A stretch of DNA of 64,000 nt from Pseudoteredinibacter isoporae (GCF_011602085.1 NZ_JAAONY010000002.1:1302001-1366000), one strand, 5' to 3'; counted from the first letter of the stretch, positions 44,522 through 54,478 are shown. Notes: a model not told the origin generated them from the letters alone. Made by a program: numbers and translations.

Positions 44522-46258
44522 ATGCGTGCCAGTCGATTTTTGATCGCTACTTTAAAAGAAACCCCTGCCGACGCCGAGGTTATCAGCCACCAGCTGATGC
44601 TGAGAGCCGGTATGATCCGCAAGCTGGCTTCTGGCCTGTATACCTGGTTACCGATGGGCTTACGCGTACTGCGCAAAGTGGAAACCATTGTGCGTGAAGA
44701 GATGAACAAATCCGGCGCACAGGAAGTGATGATGCCGGTCGTTCAGCCTTCCGAACTGTGGCAGGAATCAGGACGCTGGCAGGAATATGGCCCCGAACTT
44801 GCTCGTCTGCAGGACCGCCATCAACGTGACTTCTGCCTGGGGCCAACCCATGAGGAAGTGATTACCGACATGATTCGCAACGAGATCAGCTCCTACAAAC
44901 AGCTGCCTGCGAACTTCTATCAGATTCAAACCAAATTCCGTGACGAGATTCGCCCACGTTTCGGCGTAATGCGCTCGCGCGAATTTGTGATGAAAGACGC
45001 CTACTCGTTCCACAGCAATGCCGAGTCGTTGCAGGAAACCTACGATGTGATGCACAGCACCTACTGCAGCATCTTTAACCGCATCGGTTTGGATTATCGC
45101 CCCGTGCTGGCCGATACCGGCTCCATCGGTGGTGCACACTCACACGAGTTTCACGTACTCGCACAAAGCGGTGAAGATGATATCGTCTTCAGCGACAGCA
45201 GCGATTACGCCGCCAATGTTGAAAAAGCCGAAGCTTTGGCCCCTGCCGGCGAACGCCCGGCGGCCAGCGCAGAAATGAACAAAGTTCACACCCCGGATCA
45301 GAAAACCATTGCGGCTGTCAGCGAATTTTTAAACGCTGATCCAAAGCACAGTGTGAAAACATTGATCGTTCTGGGCGAAGCGGAAGAAGGGGAAACGGCC
45401 CCATTGGTCGCTCTGGTTTTGCGTGGCGATCACGAGCTGAATGACATCAAAGCGGAAAAACTCGACGGCATTGCCAATCCATTATGCTTTGCGCCGGAAG
45501 AGCGCATCAAAGCAGAGCTGGGTGTTGGCGTAGGCTCTATCGGTCCGGCGGGTTTGGACATTGCCACCATTGTTGATCGCAGTGCTGCCCATCTGGCTGA
45601 TTTTATTTGTGGCGCCAATGAGGACGACTATCACTACACCGGTGTGAACTGGGAGCGTGATGCCGCTTTGGCCCGGGTTGAAGATATTCGCAATGTGGTT
45701 GCCGGTGACCCAAGCCCTTGTGGTGAAGGTAAACTGGAAATCAAACGCGGTATCGAAGTGGGTCACATCTTCCAGCTGGGCACAAAATATTCCCAGGCCA
45801 TGAACGCTTCTGTGCTGGATGAAAACGGCAAAGATGTTGTGATGAGCATGGGTTGCTATGGTATCGGTGTGACTCGTGTGGTCGCCTCCTCTATCGAGCA
45901 GAATCACGACGACAATGGCATTATCTGGCCCGACGCGATTGCACCGTTCCAGTTGGCCATCGTGCCCATCAATATGCACAAGTCCGAAGCCGTAGCCGCA
46001 GAGTGCGAAGTCCTGTACGAAAAACTGAGCGCCGCCGGCGTTGATGTTATTCTGATGGACGAAGCTAAGGCACGCCTGGGGGTTATGCTGGCCAATACGG
46101 ATCTGATGGGCATTCCACATCGCCTCGTAATCGGTGACAAAGGTCTGGCCAAAGACAGCATCGAATACAAAGGCCGTCGTGATGAGCAAAGCCAGGATGT
46201 TGCCCGTGATGACCTGGCCAGTTTCCTGAGCGAAAAACTGGGTGCTGCTATTTCCTGA
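44522..46258 (+). CDS. proS: Prolyl-tRNA synthetase
   Basis: Charges tRNA-Pro; class II aminoacyl-tRNA synthetase. Its 578 residues fit the bacterial type with an inserted editing domain (about 225-395, around [15 protein letters not shown]). Motif 2-type sequence [26 protein letters not shown] and motif 3-type [21 protein letters not shown] are intact, followed by the anticodon-binding domain ([13 protein letters not shown]). The start at 44522 reads [23 protein letters not shown], the normal N-terminus. A hairpin follows and then a lytic transglycosylase gene. Confidence 0.97.
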   Translation: MRASRFLIATLKETPADAEVISHQLMLRAGMIRKLASGLYTWLPMGLRVLRKVETIVREEMNKSGAQEVMMPVVQPSELWQESGRWQEYGPELARLQDRHQRDFCLGPTHEEVITDMIRNEISSYKQLPANFYQIQTKFRDEIRPRFGVMRSREFVMKDAYSFHSNAESLQETYDVMHSTYCSIFNRIGLDYRPVLADTGSIGGAHSHEFHVLAQSGEDDIVFSDSSDYAANVEKAEALAPAGERPAASAEMNKVHTPDQKTIAAVSEFLNADPKHSVKTLIVLGEAEEGETAPLVALVLRGDHELNDIKAEKLDGIANPLCFAPEERIKAELGVGVGSIGPAGLDIATIVDRSAAHLADFICGANEDDYHYTGVNWERDAALARVEDIRNVVAGDPSPCGEGKLEIKRGIEVGHIFQLGTKYSQAMNASVLDENGKDVVMSMGCYGIGVTRVVASSIEQNHDDNGIIWPDAIAPFQLAIVPINMHKSEAVAAECEVLYEKLSAAGVDVILMDEAKARLGVMLANTDLMGIPHRLVIGDKGLAKDSIEYKGRRDEQSQDVARDDLASFLSEKLGAAIS

Positions 46259-46291
46259 GCAACACCTTGAGGAACAGCCGACTGAGACTTA

Positions 46292-46324
46292 CCACGAAAA
46301 CGCCATTCTGAGGCGCTTTCGTGG
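46292..46324 (+). terminator. Strong hairpin after proS
   Basis: CCACGAAAACGCC pairs with GGCGCTTTCGTGG with one mismatch in a 13-bp stem and a 7-base loop, 33 bp after the proS stop. It has no T-run, so it may be Rho-assisted, an mRNA processing site or a leader of the next gene. It covers the GTG at 46321, which argues that the next gene starts at 46354. Confidence 0.5.
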
Positions 46325-46353
46325 CCATCGGCCCGGAAGTTATTCAAAACCTT

Positions 46354-46941
46354 ATGTCCAGATACCAGCACAAGCCAAGAACACCTCTCGCCCATATTGG
46401 GCTCTTGATGCTGCTGTGCTGGCTCCCTTCTCTTACCTTTGCACAAGCCCAGGAAGTTGACCCCGAGCTACGCAAGAGACTGAAATCCAGCATTGCAACG
46501 GCAGATAGCTTTGTCGATCGCTTCGACGCTGAGGTATGGTTGGTCGCCAAATCCCAAGTGCTAAAGCGCTATGTGAAAGATCCTGAAAAGCGTTTGCGCA
46601 TCTTAAAAGCAGTTCATCGTGAAGCCAGTCGACAAAAGCTGCCGCCAGAAATGGTTCTTGCTGTGATTCAGATCGAAAGCCATTTTGATCGCTTTGCGAT
46701 TTCAAAAGTGGGTGCCCAGGGCATGATGCAAGTGATGCCGTTTTGGAAAAAAGAAATTGGTCGCCCCCAAGATAACCTCACCAAAATGGATACCAATCTG
46801 CGCTATGGCTGCACGATTTTGCGACACTATTTGGATCGGGAAAAAGGGCGTTGGCCAGAAGCCCTGGCGCGCTACAACGGCAGCTATGGCAGCTACCGCT
46901 ACAGCAGAAAAGTCTTAAACGCCTGGGATCAGTGGCGCTAA
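46354..46941 (+). CDS. Lytic transglycosylase, SLT domain, exported
   Basis: Cleaves the MurNAc-GlcNAc bond of peptidoglycan with 1,6-anhydro formation. 195 residues from the ATG at 46354 (MSRYQHKPRTPLAHIG), with a signal peptide ending about LTFAQAQ. The SLT domain spans about 90-190. It has the catalytic Glu in MVLAVIQIESHFDRFAISKVGAQGMMQVMPFWKKEIG, the fold-typical NLRYGCTILRHYLDRE, and ALARYNGSYGSYRYSRKVL. It may be periplasmic or lipid-free soluble, as no lipobox Cys is visible. It follows proS in the same direction. Confidence 0.93.
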   Translation: MSRYQHKPRTPLAHIGLLMLLCWLPSLTFAQAQEVDPELRKRLKSSIATADSFVDRFDAEVWLVAKSQVLKRYVKDPEKRLRILKAVHREASRQKLPPEMVLAVIQIESHFDRFAISKVGAQGMMQVMPFWKKEIGRPQDNLTKMDTNLRYGCTILRHYLDREKGRWPEALARYNGSYGSYRYSRKVLNAWDQWR

Positions 46942-46964
46942 AATCAAATCGTTCAGGTCAGCGC

Positions 46965-47894
46965 TTAGCCGTCAGCATTAATACTGGCAATTAATTCTTC
47001 CAGCACTTCATCGGCTTTATCGTTTTCAATCTGGCAGGTGCCCGCCGCCAGGTGACCACCGCCACCATATTTCAGCATCAATTCACCGACATTGGTTTGG
47101 GAACTTCGATCCAGAATGGATTTGCCCACCGCAAACACGGTGTTCTGTTGTTTCAGTCCCCACATGCGATGGATAGATATATTTACTTCAGGATACAAGG
47201 CATAAATCATAAAGCGATTGCCCGCCCAGATTGGGTCTTGAGCCTGTAAATCCAACACCACCAGATTGCCGTGCACGGTGCTGTTCTGCTTGATCTGATC
47301 CATAAACAACAGGTGATGCTCACGATACATATCCACCCGCTCTTTAACATCGGGCAATTCAAGAATTTCATCGATGTTGTGATTGGCACAGTAATCAATG
47401 AGCTGCATCATAAGCTCATAGTTGGAAATTCTGAATTCCCGAAAGCGACCCAAACCGGTACGGGCATCCATAATAAAGTTCAGCAGTTCCCAGTTTTTCG
47501 GGTTCACAATATCTTCACGCTCATATTGCGCGGAGTCGGCTTTGTCTACCGCTTCCATCATCTCTTCCCAGAGACGCGGGAACACGTCAAATCCACCGTA
47601 ATGATCAAAAACCACTCTCGCCGCTGAAGGCGCTTCCGGATCGATAATATAATTCGGAGCGGCGTCATTGCGCACCGCTTCAGAATGGTGATGATCAAAG
47701 GCCAGGTGAACGGCGGGTACATAAGGCAGATTGGTGGTGATATCGTTGTCGTCAATATCAACCTTGCCATCCTGCATATCTTTGGGATGCACAAACTTGA
47801 TGTCCGATACGATATCCAAATGCTTTAACAGAACTGCACACACCAACCCGTCAAAATCACTGCGGGTTACCAATCGATATTGCTTTGTTGTCAT
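46965..47894 (-). CDS. DHH-family phosphoesterase
   Basis: A 309-residue cytoplasmic phosphoesterase of the DHH/DHHA1 superfamily, from the ATG at 47894, which has AGGTGAGAG upstream. The motifs are TRSDFDGLVCAVLLK (metal Asp), HLAFDHHHSEAVRN (DHH-type motif with an extra His), VDKADSAQ and the DHHA1 signature KYGGGGHLAAGTCQI. Relatives include nano-RNases (NrnA/NrnB) and c-di-AMP or exopolyphosphate phosphodiesterases; which applies here is not clear from sequence. It converges with the transglycosylase gene. Confidence 0.9.
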   Translation of the reverse strand: MTTKQYRLVTRSDFDGLVCAVLLKHLDIVSDIKFVHPKDMQDGKVDIDDNDITTNLPYVPAVHLAFDHHHSEAVRNDAAPNYIIDPEAPSAARVVFDHYGGFDVFPRLWEEMMEAVDKADSAQYEREDIVNPKNWELLNFIMDARTGLGRFREFRISNYELMMQLIDYCANHNIDEILELPDVKERVDMYREHHLLFMDQIKQNSTVHGNLVVLDLQAQDPIWAGNRFMIYALYPEVNISIHRMWGLKQQNTVFAVGKSILDRSSQTNVGELMLKYGGGGHLAAGTCQIENDKADEVLEELIASINADG

Positions 47895-48009
47895 TCTCTC
47901 ACCTTTTGCAAAACAGCCGAACAAGGCCCGTTTCGAGGCCTTTTCTTAACCATAGTCCAAGCTATAGCGGCCTGCTGTGGATTTGCTTAAGGGAGAAAGG
48001 AAAATCGGC

Positions 48010-48037
48010 GGATTAGGCGACCAATGGCCGCTAATCC
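48010..48037 (-). terminator. Hairpin downstream of avtA
   Basis: GGATTAG and CTAATCC at the ends form a 7-bp stem that continues with a bulge and two further short pairings. On the minus strand it follows the avtA stop by 50 bp and is succeeded by a short T-rich stretch. A moderate candidate for an intrinsic terminator. Confidence 0.45.
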
Positions 48038-48086
48038 CTTGATAACGATAGGAAATCTTGTCGGATGGCGGAAGCGGCGGCCAGGG

Positions 48087-49385
48087 CTATTGCCCGGCCT
48101 CCTGATAGGCTTTACGCACTTCCTGGGCAATGATGTCGATACCCTTTGCCACCACCTCGGGGCTTTGGCTGTACGTGACCCGCAGACACTCGTCCTTATG
48201 GGCCCAATCCTCGTCAAGGCCAACAAAGAAGTGATGCCCTGCCACCACCAGCACACCGCGCTGCTTCAGGCGTTGGTACAGCTCTTCACTGCTGATAGGC
48301 AGCCCCTTAAACCACAGCCAGAAGAACATGGCACCCTCGGGCTTATGCAGCCGATAAGGCAACTCACCAAAGGACTGCTTCACCGCTTCACAGGCAGACT
48401 CAGCAGCCTGCTGATAGTAGGGACGAATAATGTCATTACTGATGCGCAAAATACTGCCATCGGCAAACAATTGCTTGCCAATACTGGGACCGAGCGTACC
48501 CGAGGCCAGGCTGACAATGGTGTTGGTATTGGTGAAAGCCTGAATAACCTCCTCGCTGGCCACCACAATGCCGGTGCGAGCCCCTGGCAAGCCCAGCTTG
48601 GAAAAGCTGAACACCACAATCGTGTTGTCATTCCAATGGGGCCGGGCTTCGCTGAAAATCATATTCGGGAAGGGAATGCCATAGGCGCCATCAATGATCA
48701 GGGGAATGCCCTTGCTGCGCGCCAGCTGATCCAGCTTGGCAATTTCGCCATCGGTCAGCACATTGCCGGTTGGGTTCGTTGGACGGGAAACGCAAATGGC
48801 CCCGATATCTTCACCGATATTCAACTCTTCGAAATCCACTCGATACTTGAACAGGTGATCGTCCAGCTCTTCAATTCTCGGTTTGGCCGCAACAAATAAA
48901 TCGTCTTCAACGCCAACATCCGCGTAGCCAAGATACTCAGGCGCCAAGGGCAACTGAATCTTTTTATAGCTGCCATCGTTCTGCCGACCGGCAAACATAT
49001 TGAACAGGTTAAAAAATGCGGACTGCGAACCGTTGCTGACGGCAATATTCTTTGCCGACACCGGCCAGGACAATTCCTCATTAAGCAGCTTTGCTACCGC
49101 TTCCAGAAACTCCAACTCGCCCTGGGGCGATTGATAAATACCGAACAGTTTGTGGCGCTCGCGCTCGTCGGCCAAAACCGCTTGTAGTTTTTCCGCAAAA
49201 ATATCTTCCAACTCGGTAATGCGGCTGGGGTTGCCACCACCCATAAAAATCATATCGGGTCTGAGCGCCAGGGCCTGCCCCAGGTCGTCCATCAGATTAA
49301 CAATACCCGAATCACCGGCCATTTTTTGCCCGAGCCGTGAGAGCCCATTGTTGGCATTTGGCGGTGTTTTTGAATCCTTAGCCAT
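48087..49385 (-). CDS. avtA: Valine-pyruvate aminotransferase
   Basis: PLP enzyme exchanging the amino group between valine and pyruvate (alanine/valine supply). Its 432 residues match AvtA. Typical sequences are MIFMGGGNPSRITELEDIF, the PLP-contact VSNGSQSAFFNLFNMFAG, CVSRPTNPTGNVLTD, the Asp-Tyr region LIIDGAYGIPFPNMIF and the Schiff-base Lys in VVFSFSKLGLPGARTGIVV. It is the stand-alone E. coli-type enzyme, and no operon partner is close. It is divergent from the zinc metalloprotease with a 237-bp gap in which I see no clear operator. Confidence 0.94.
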   Translation of the reverse strand: MAKDSKTPPNANNGLSRLGQKMAGDSGIVNLMDDLGQALALRPDMIFMGGGNPSRITELEDIFAEKLQAVLADERERHKLFGIYQSPQGELEFLEAVAKLLNEELSWPVSAKNIAVSNGSQSAFFNLFNMFAGRQNDGSYKKIQLPLAPEYLGYADVGVEDDLFVAAKPRIEELDDHLFKYRVDFEELNIGEDIGAICVSRPTNPTGNVLTDGEIAKLDQLARSKGIPLIIDGAYGIPFPNMIFSEARPHWNDNTIVVFSFSKLGLPGARTGIVVASEEVIQAFTNTNTIVSLASGTLGPSIGKQLFADGSILRISNDIIRPYYQQAAESACEAVKQSFGELPYRLHKPEGAMFFWLWFKGLPISSEELYQRLKQRGVLVVAGHHFFVGLDEDWAHKDECLRVTYSQSPEVVAKGIDIIAQEVRKAYQEAGQ

Positions 49386-49622
49386 CGTTCCACACCATCA
49401 ACTTCAATTGCCGACTGTGCGTCGGCCCAATAGGGCCAGACTACCCTGTTTACCGGCCAAAATCGACCATTGCCAGGGCACCTCACCGACCATAAGACGA
49501 TTCAATGCGTTCCCTGGCGATTTATTCGTCTTGTAATCGGAGCAGACAAGGCTTCCGTCTGCACCCGATAGAGCTGCGCTTGATCAAGAGAGCCTAATCA
49601 TCAATCAACCAGGATAATAAAC

Positions 49623-52094
49623 ATGTTTCCCACGCTGCATTTATGGGCCAGGCGCCCTCTCCAACTGTTGCTGAGTTTTTGTATTTTATGGCTTAGCGCC
49701 AACAGCAGTCTGGCGGCATTGCCTTCCATCGCCAGTAAGACCAAAGGCATGCACGCCATGCCCGGCTTTGTGGATCTCTATTGGGATGAAGAAAAAGGCG
49801 ATCTTTATATGGCCATCGCCGAACTGGATAAAGAATTTATCTATCAGGTTTCTCTCGCCTCAGGACTGGGCAGCAACCCCGTCGGCCTCGATCGCGGTCA
49901 GCTCGGACACACCTTTGTACTAGAAGCCCGCAAGGTGGGCCCGAAAATCTATTTCTGGGAAAAGAACTACCGCTTCCGCGCCGACACAGATAACCCGGCC
50001 GAACGCAAAGCCGTGCAGGAAGCCTTTGCACAATCTGTACAGTGGGCCTTCCCGATTGTTGCCAGAAGTGGCGACAAGTATCTGTTGAAAGCCAATGATT
50101 ATTTCCTGCGCGATACCCATCAGGTAATCGCTCGTCTGGCTAACGCCAAGCAGGGTAAGTTTACCCTCGACAAAAAACGCAGCAGCTTTCACCTGGAGCG
50201 CACCAAAGCGTTCCCGAACAATACCGAAGTGGAAGTGAATCTGACTTACGCCAGTAAGAAGCCCGGCAAACTGGTTCGCCATGTCGCCGCCAATGCAAAT
50301 TCCGTAAGCCTGCGCCAACACCATACCTTCATTGCAGCCCCCGAAGGTTACACGCCGCGCTATGCCGACCCGCGTATTGGCAGCCTGGGTTTGACCTATC
50401 AGGATTATGGCAGCGCCATTGAACAGGATTTGTTTGTTCGCCTTGCTGGCCGCCATCGTCTGGAGAAAAAATTCCCCGAACGTGAGCGTTCAGAAGTAAA
50501 AGAACCAATTGTTTACTACGTGGACGGCGGTACGCCAGAACCGATCCGCAGCGCATTGATTGAAGGTGCCATGTGGTGGGAGGATGCCTTTGAAGCGGCC
50601 GGTTTTATCAATGCCTTTAAAGTGGAAGTGCTCCCGGAAGATGCTGACCCTCAGGATTCCCGCTACAACATGATCCACTGGACACACCGTCGTACCCGCG
50701 GCTATTCCTACGGCAGCTTTATCATGGACCCACGTACCGGTGAGATCATCAAAGGTAACGTCAACCTTGGCAGCCTCCGCCTGCGTCAGGATTATCTTCA
50801 TGCCCGCAAGGCTCTGGAAGGGTACTCGATGGATGAGCACAGCATGTGCCAGCTGGCAGATTCACCCAGCTTTGATTATCTCGCCAAGATGGCCAGTGGC
50901 AGTGATAAAGCCGCCGTTGAAATGGCACTGGCTCGTGTACGTCAGTTGTCAGCTCACGAGGTCGGCCACACCATCGGCCTGCCCCACAACTTTATGGCCT
51001 CCAGCTATGGCCGCGAAAGTGTGATGGACTACCCTGCACCACTGATCGACATCAAAGATGGCAAACTCGATGTGAGCAACGCTTATCTGCAACGCATCGG
51101 TGAATACGATAAATTGAGTGTGCGTTGGTTGTACGGAGAATTTGATAAAGACAAAGAGCAAGCCGAGCTGGCTGCGATTATCAAAGAGAGCATTGATCGT
51201 GATCTGATTTACGTTAACCACATCAACAACAAATTCACCCGCGCGGCCCACCCTAAAACGTCGGTTTGGGACAATGGCAGCAATCTGGTTGATCAGCTTG
51301 AGCACGAATACAAGGTTCGTCGCATCATTCTGGACAATTTCGGAGAGCATCTGCTGCGCCCGGATGAGCCCTACAGCAACCTGCGTTACATTCTTCTGCC
51401 GAGCTATATGCACCATCGCTTCCAGCTCAATGCTGCTGCACAGACCTTGGGGGGCGCAGACTATCGCTACGCCAGCCGTGGTGATGGTCAACAAACCATT
51501 CACATTGTTCCCGCCAAAGAACAACTGCGTGCTCTGGATTTGATTCTGCAAAGCCTGAGCCCGGAATTCCTGCGCCTGCCGACAGCTGCACTGGAACTGA
51601 TCACCCCGGCGGAGGGACGCTTTAACCAAGGCGAGACATTGGCCGGACGCGCTAACTTGATCTTCGATACCGACGCCGCCATCGAAGCATCAGCAGCATT
51701 AAGCGTCGAGCAAATTCTCCGACCCGAGCGTTTGCAGCGTCTGGAAAACTTTTCGGTTCGTGGAGATTATCCGAGTGTTGATCAGGTCTTGAATCGTCTG
51801 CTCAAAGCGAGCTGGGACATCAAGCCGGCGAAAGACCCACAGGATCGCCAGATTCAGAAAGTGGTTCAACAAGTCGTGGTGCAGAAAATGGCCGATGCGG
51901 CAGCAAACAAGAACAGCAGCCACAGTGTACGCGCCGAACTGAACCATAAACTCGCCGGTCTGGCCAAACGCCTAAAGAGCAAGCGCAAAGCCGATGCTCA
52001 CGAACAGCAAGTCGCCAGAAATATTGAAAGTTGGCTGAAGAAACAAGAGAGCCACTTAAAGAGCATTGATCTGCCACCGGGCGATCCCATCTAA
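49623..52094 (+). CDS. Exported zinc metalloprotease (DUF4953/DUF5117 family)
   Basis: An 823-residue exported protein. The signal peptide runs through LLSFCILWLSANSSLAA (about 1-32), followed by a DUF5117-type N-terminal part with GFVDLYWDEEKGDLYMAI and QHHTFIAAPEGYTPRYADPRIG. The metzincin-like zinc motif HEVGHTIGLPHNF (residues 445-457, HExxHxxGxxH) is clear, and the family Met-turn candidate is VMDYPAPLI about 15 residues later. A DUF4953 part follows to about 700, then a C-terminal charged helical region. Such proteins are common in Cellvibrionales, Shewanella and Bacteroidetes and are thought to be periplasmic proteases; the substrate is unknown. It stands alone, divergent from avtA. 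Confidence 0.93.
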   Translation: MFPTLHLWARRPLQLLLSFCILWLSANSSLAALPSIASKTKGMHAMPGFVDLYWDEEKGDLYMAIAELDKEFIYQVSLASGLGSNPVGLDRGQLGHTFVLEARKVGPKIYFWEKNYRFRADTDNPAERKAVQEAFAQSVQWAFPIVARSGDKYLLKANDYFLRDTHQVIARLANAKQGKFTLDKKRSSFHLERTKAFPNNTEVEVNLTYASKKPGKLVRHVAANANSVSLRQHHTFIAAPEGYTPRYADPRIGSLGLTYQDYGSAIEQDLFVRLAGRHRLEKKFPERERSEVKEPIVYYVDGGTPEPIRSALIEGAMWWEDAFEAAGFINAFKVEVLPEDADPQDSRYNMIHWTHRRTRGYSYGSFIMDPRTGEIIKGNVNLGSLRLRQDYLHARKALEGYSMDEHSMCQLADSPSFDYLAKMASGSDKAAVEMALARVRQLSAHEVGHTIGLPHNFMASSYGRESVMDYPAPLIDIKDGKLDVSNAYLQRIGEYDKLSVRWLYGEFDKDKEQAELAAIIKESIDRDLIYVNHINNKFTRAAHPKTSVWDNGSNLVDQLEHEYKVRRIILDNFGEHLLRPDEPYSNLRYILLPSYMHHRFQLNAAAQTLGGADYRYASRGDGQQTIHIVPAKEQLRALDLILQSLSPEFLRLPTAALELITPAEGRFNQGETLAGRANLIFDTDAAIEASAALSVEQILRPERLQRLENFSVRGDYPSVDQVLNRLLKASWDIKPAKDPQDRQIQKVVQQVVVQKMADAAANKNSSHSVRAELNHKLAGLAKRLKSKRKADAHEQQVARNIESWLKKQESHLKSIDLPPGDPI

Positions 52095-52110
52095 ACACCT
52101 TTTAAAAATT

Positions 52111-52131
52111 GGGGCGGTAAAACGCCGCCCC
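52111..52131. terminator. Hairpin terminator between convergent metalloprotease and sterol-desaturase genes
   Basis: GGGGCGG and CCGCCCC form a 7-bp GC stem with a 7-base loop, 17 bp after the metalloprotease stop. On the minus strand it is followed by AATTTTTAAAA, the better T-tract, so it should end the sterol-desaturase transcript; it may serve both. Confidence 0.65.
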
Positions 52132-52157
52132 GTCCTTTGCGAACTCACACTAAGATT

Positions 52158-53000
52158 TTATTCGTTCTCCGATTTTAAAGATCGAGCAAACGGAAACTTC
52201 AGCTGCCCCCAGAACCCTTTGGGAACCTTGGTATTCCCCGCCCCAAACTTTTCCGGCATTGACGCTGGCATGTACCAGGTGCCAAAAATGATATCGTAAA
52301 ATGGAAACAGGCCTGCAAAGTTCTTGTCGATACCCTCTTTTTCACTGGTATGATGCCACCTGTGAAATTTCGGGGAGATAATAAAGTAACGCAGTGGCCC
52401 AAAATCCCAATTTACATTGGCATGAGACAAGATCGTAAGCACAGTAATCGTTGGAGCTGCGGCAATAAATACAGACGCATCAAAACCCAACAACAGGATA
52501 GGCATTGACTGAACAACCCCCAAACAGAGGGCATCCACGGGGTGAACTCGCCCCGTAGAGAACCAATCCAGCTGTTCCGGGCTGTGATGCACAGCGTGAT
52601 ACTTCCAAAGCTTACCCCAGTGGAAAATCCGATGAGTCCAGTATCCGAAAAAATCGGCCACCAATAGACCTAATAACAATTTCCAATAAAAGGGCCAAGC
52701 AGATATGGCCTCCATGAAGTAACTTGGAGCAATAGAAAGTTGACCTCGATTAAAATCCTGCCGGGTAACAGACAAGGCCTTTTCGGAATCATCCCCAAAG
52801 AAATAAACCAAGACGGCGACAAACCCAAACAGAATCAGGTATTCGAACCACTTGGTTATCAGCTCATTGAAGACTAAAAAGGCTAAATCGACCTTAGCAT
52901 CAGGCCTGGAGAACAACAGGGGTTGACGCCTCGGACCAAATAAATATTCCAAACCGGTGAACGTCGTAACAACCACCAGAATGAGTATAAGATAATCCAT
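52158..53000 (-). CDS. Sterol desaturase/fatty acid hydroxylase superfamily membrane protein
   Basis: A 280-residue membrane di-iron enzyme with about four to five hydrophobic segments, the first at residues 2-18 (YLILILVVVTTFTGLEYLF). The eight-histidine signature is present in three parts: GYWTHRIFHWGKLWKYHAVHHSPEQLDW (HxxxH and HxxHH, about 135-162), LSHANVNWDFGPLRY, and SPKFHRWHHTSEKEGIDKNF (HxxHH). The family inserts hydroxyl groups or double bonds in lipids. Which lipid is acted on here is unknown; in marine bacteria such genes lie near hopanoid, carotenoid or ether-lipid genes, none of which is adjacent. Confidence 0.92.
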   Translation of the reverse strand: MDYLILILVVVTTFTGLEYLFGPRRQPLLFSRPDAKVDLAFLVFNELITKWFEYLILFGFVAVLVYFFGDDSEKALSVTRQDFNRGQLSIAPSYFMEAISAWPFYWKLLLGLLVADFFGYWTHRIFHWGKLWKYHAVHHSPEQLDWFSTGRVHPVDALCLGVVQSMPILLLGFDASVFIAAAPTITVLTILSHANVNWDFGPLRYFIISPKFHRWHHTSEKEGIDKNFAGLFPFYDIIFGTWYMPASMPEKFGAGNTKVPKGFWGQLKFPFARSLKSENE

Positions 53001-53141
53001 AGTCTTGAGTTACCTCAGTCTGACAGATTTATGAAAAACACCAACACAAGGTATTCCAACGGCCTTAAAGCGATCTTGATTTATATCCTTTGCTTAACAC
53101 AGATGAATTTTTCCCTAGATCGCGTTAGATAAAGATCGATT

Positions 53142-53594
53142 TCATCTCGGATAATGAATCAGCATCTTTGTTGACCCCTTGGCTTTGCCATCCACACGAA
53201 CTTTCGCCTCTTCATAGCCAGGCAAGTCTCCCCCAGCATAATTGGAAATGCCAAACCCTTCGGTTGGAATTCCGAACTTTGAGGTATCAAGTTCACCATT
53301 AGAATTTTCATCATGCATGACAACCATCACATATTCACCTTCTGGATAGTTTTTTATGCTTAGCTCTATACGGTCCCCATAGGGGGATAACAGGTAGTAG
53401 GCATACACCTCCTCATTCATCTCCCCATTTAGCAAATTTTGGTAAGATTTCTGATTATCTATCAACACAAGCAGGATAGCACCGGCATTACTCTTTACAC
53501 CGGATATTTCAATATCAAGATCTGCACTGAAACTTAACGTAGAAAACAGTAATGGAATTGCCGTGCACAACAAACTCTTTAATTTCTGCCTCAT
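53142..53594 (-). CDS. Exported DUF2141 family protein
   Basis: A 150-residue exported protein from the ATG at 53594, which has AAGGA upstream. The signal peptide is MRQKLKSLLCTAIPLLF to about LSFSA. The mature part has the DUF2141 pattern: LDIEISGVKSNAGAILLVL at the start, then GEYVMVVMHDENSNGELDTSKFGIPTEGFG, where Asp/Asn-rich DENSNGELD looks like a calcium-type loop, and a C-terminal KMLIHYP. Family function is unknown; it is beta-rich and often near membrane or carotenoid genes. It stands between the RR gene and the sterol-desaturase-family gene. Confidence 0.88.
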   Translation of the reverse strand: MRQKLKSLLCTAIPLLFSTLSFSADLDIEISGVKSNAGAILLVLIDNQKSYQNLLNGEMNEEVYAYYLLSPYGDRIELSIKNYPEGEYVMVVMHDENSNGELDTSKFGIPTEGFGISNYAGGDLPGYEEAKVRVDGKAKGSTKMLIHYPR

Positions 53595-53703
53595 AACAGT
53601 CCTTATCATGGAAGAATCACATTGGCAGAAATCATACAACTGCGATATTAAGACGGCATTAATAGTCCGCTATTTTCCGTTTAGCGGCGGCTCACAGTTG
53701 TTG

Positions 53704-53721
53704 TTTTTTTTTGGGGGGGGG
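53704..53721. repeat. T9-G9 homopolymer tract
   Basis: Nine T residues directly followed by nine G residues in the gap between the RR stop (53747) and the DUF2141 start (53594). Mononucleotide tracts this long are rare in such DNA and are prone to slippage or to base-calling error. It is about 110-127 bp upstream of the DUF2141 start and could lie in its promoter region. Confidence 0.8.
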
Positions 53722-53746
53722 AACGGTATTGGGGAAGAAACAGGCC

Positions 53747-54421
53747 CTAGATATTCTCGAAACGATAACCCACGCCATACACCGAGTGAATCAACTCTTG
53801 TTCCGTTACAGCCGCCAGTTTGCGTCGCAGATTTTTAATGTGGCTATCGACGGTACGGTCTGTCACCACACGACCATCGTTGTAGAGTTTGTCCATCAAC
53901 TGATCGCGGGAAAACACTTGCCCTGCATGACGATACAGATAATGAAACAACCGAAACTCCACCGGGGTAAGTTCAAGGGTCTGTCCGAAGACACTCACCT
54001 GATAACTGCTTTCGTCGATCAGAACATCGCCTTGCTGCGCTTCATCTTCCGGTGAAGACTTATAACGCCGCATCACCGCTTTGACACGTGCCACCACCTC
54101 TCTTGGGCTGTAGGGCTTACAGATATAATCGTCGGCACCCAATTCCAGTCCCAACAAACGATCGATTTCCTCCACTTTGGCGGTAGTCATAATAATGGGC
54201 AGGCTGGAGAACTGGCGTATCTCACGGCAAATACTCATGCCGTCTTTTCCCGGTAACATGAGGTCGAGCAAAATCAAATTGGGTTGCTCGGCTTTTACCC
54301 AGTCTACAACGTCCAGTCCATCTGCAATGGTGTGGCACTCATAGAGTTCCTGTTCCAGATAGTCATTCAGTAATTGGGCCAACTTTGGCTCATCTTCAAC
54401 AATGAGTATTTTCTCTTTCAT
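53747..54421 (-). CDS. OmpR-family response regulator
   Basis: A 224-residue two-component regulator from [13 protein letters not shown] (an ATG 9 bp upstream is an alternative). The receiver domain has the acidic pair at residues 10-11, phospho-acceptor Asp53 in [13 protein letters not shown], Thr in [10 protein letters not shown] and Lys in [12 protein letters not shown]. The winged-helix output domain (about 125-224) has [17 protein letters not shown] and [17 protein letters not shown], the OmpR/PhoB recognition region. Closest in style to BaeR/CpxR envelope-stress regulators. It lies 58 bp after the sensor kinase and just downstream of an EF-hand gene. Confidence 0.94.
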   Translation of the reverse strand: MKEKILIVEDEPKLAQLLNDYLEQELYECHTIADGLDVVDWVKAEQPNLILLDLMLPGKDGMSICREIRQFSSLPIIMTTAKVEEIDRLLGLELGADDYICKPYSPREVVARVKAVMRRYKSSPEDEAQQGDVLIDESSYQVSVFGQTLELTPVEFRLFHYLYRHAGQVFSRDQLMDKLYNDGRVVTDRTVDSHIKNLRRKLAAVTEQELIHSVYGVGYRFENI

Positions 54422-54478
54422 CATATCCATCTCAGCACTGTATTTTTCACTGCAAGCTTATGCCATAAAAGTAAACAT

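Noticed and set aside
45482-46189. Long minus-strand frame opposite proS (235 codons)
   Set aside because: It is the complement of a conserved synthetase gene; the His-rich translation is what antisense of such codons gives.
52083-52093. Further GATCCCATC match to the TAATCCCAT element
   Set aside because: It is inside the end of the metalloprotease coding region and lacks the flanking AT symmetry.
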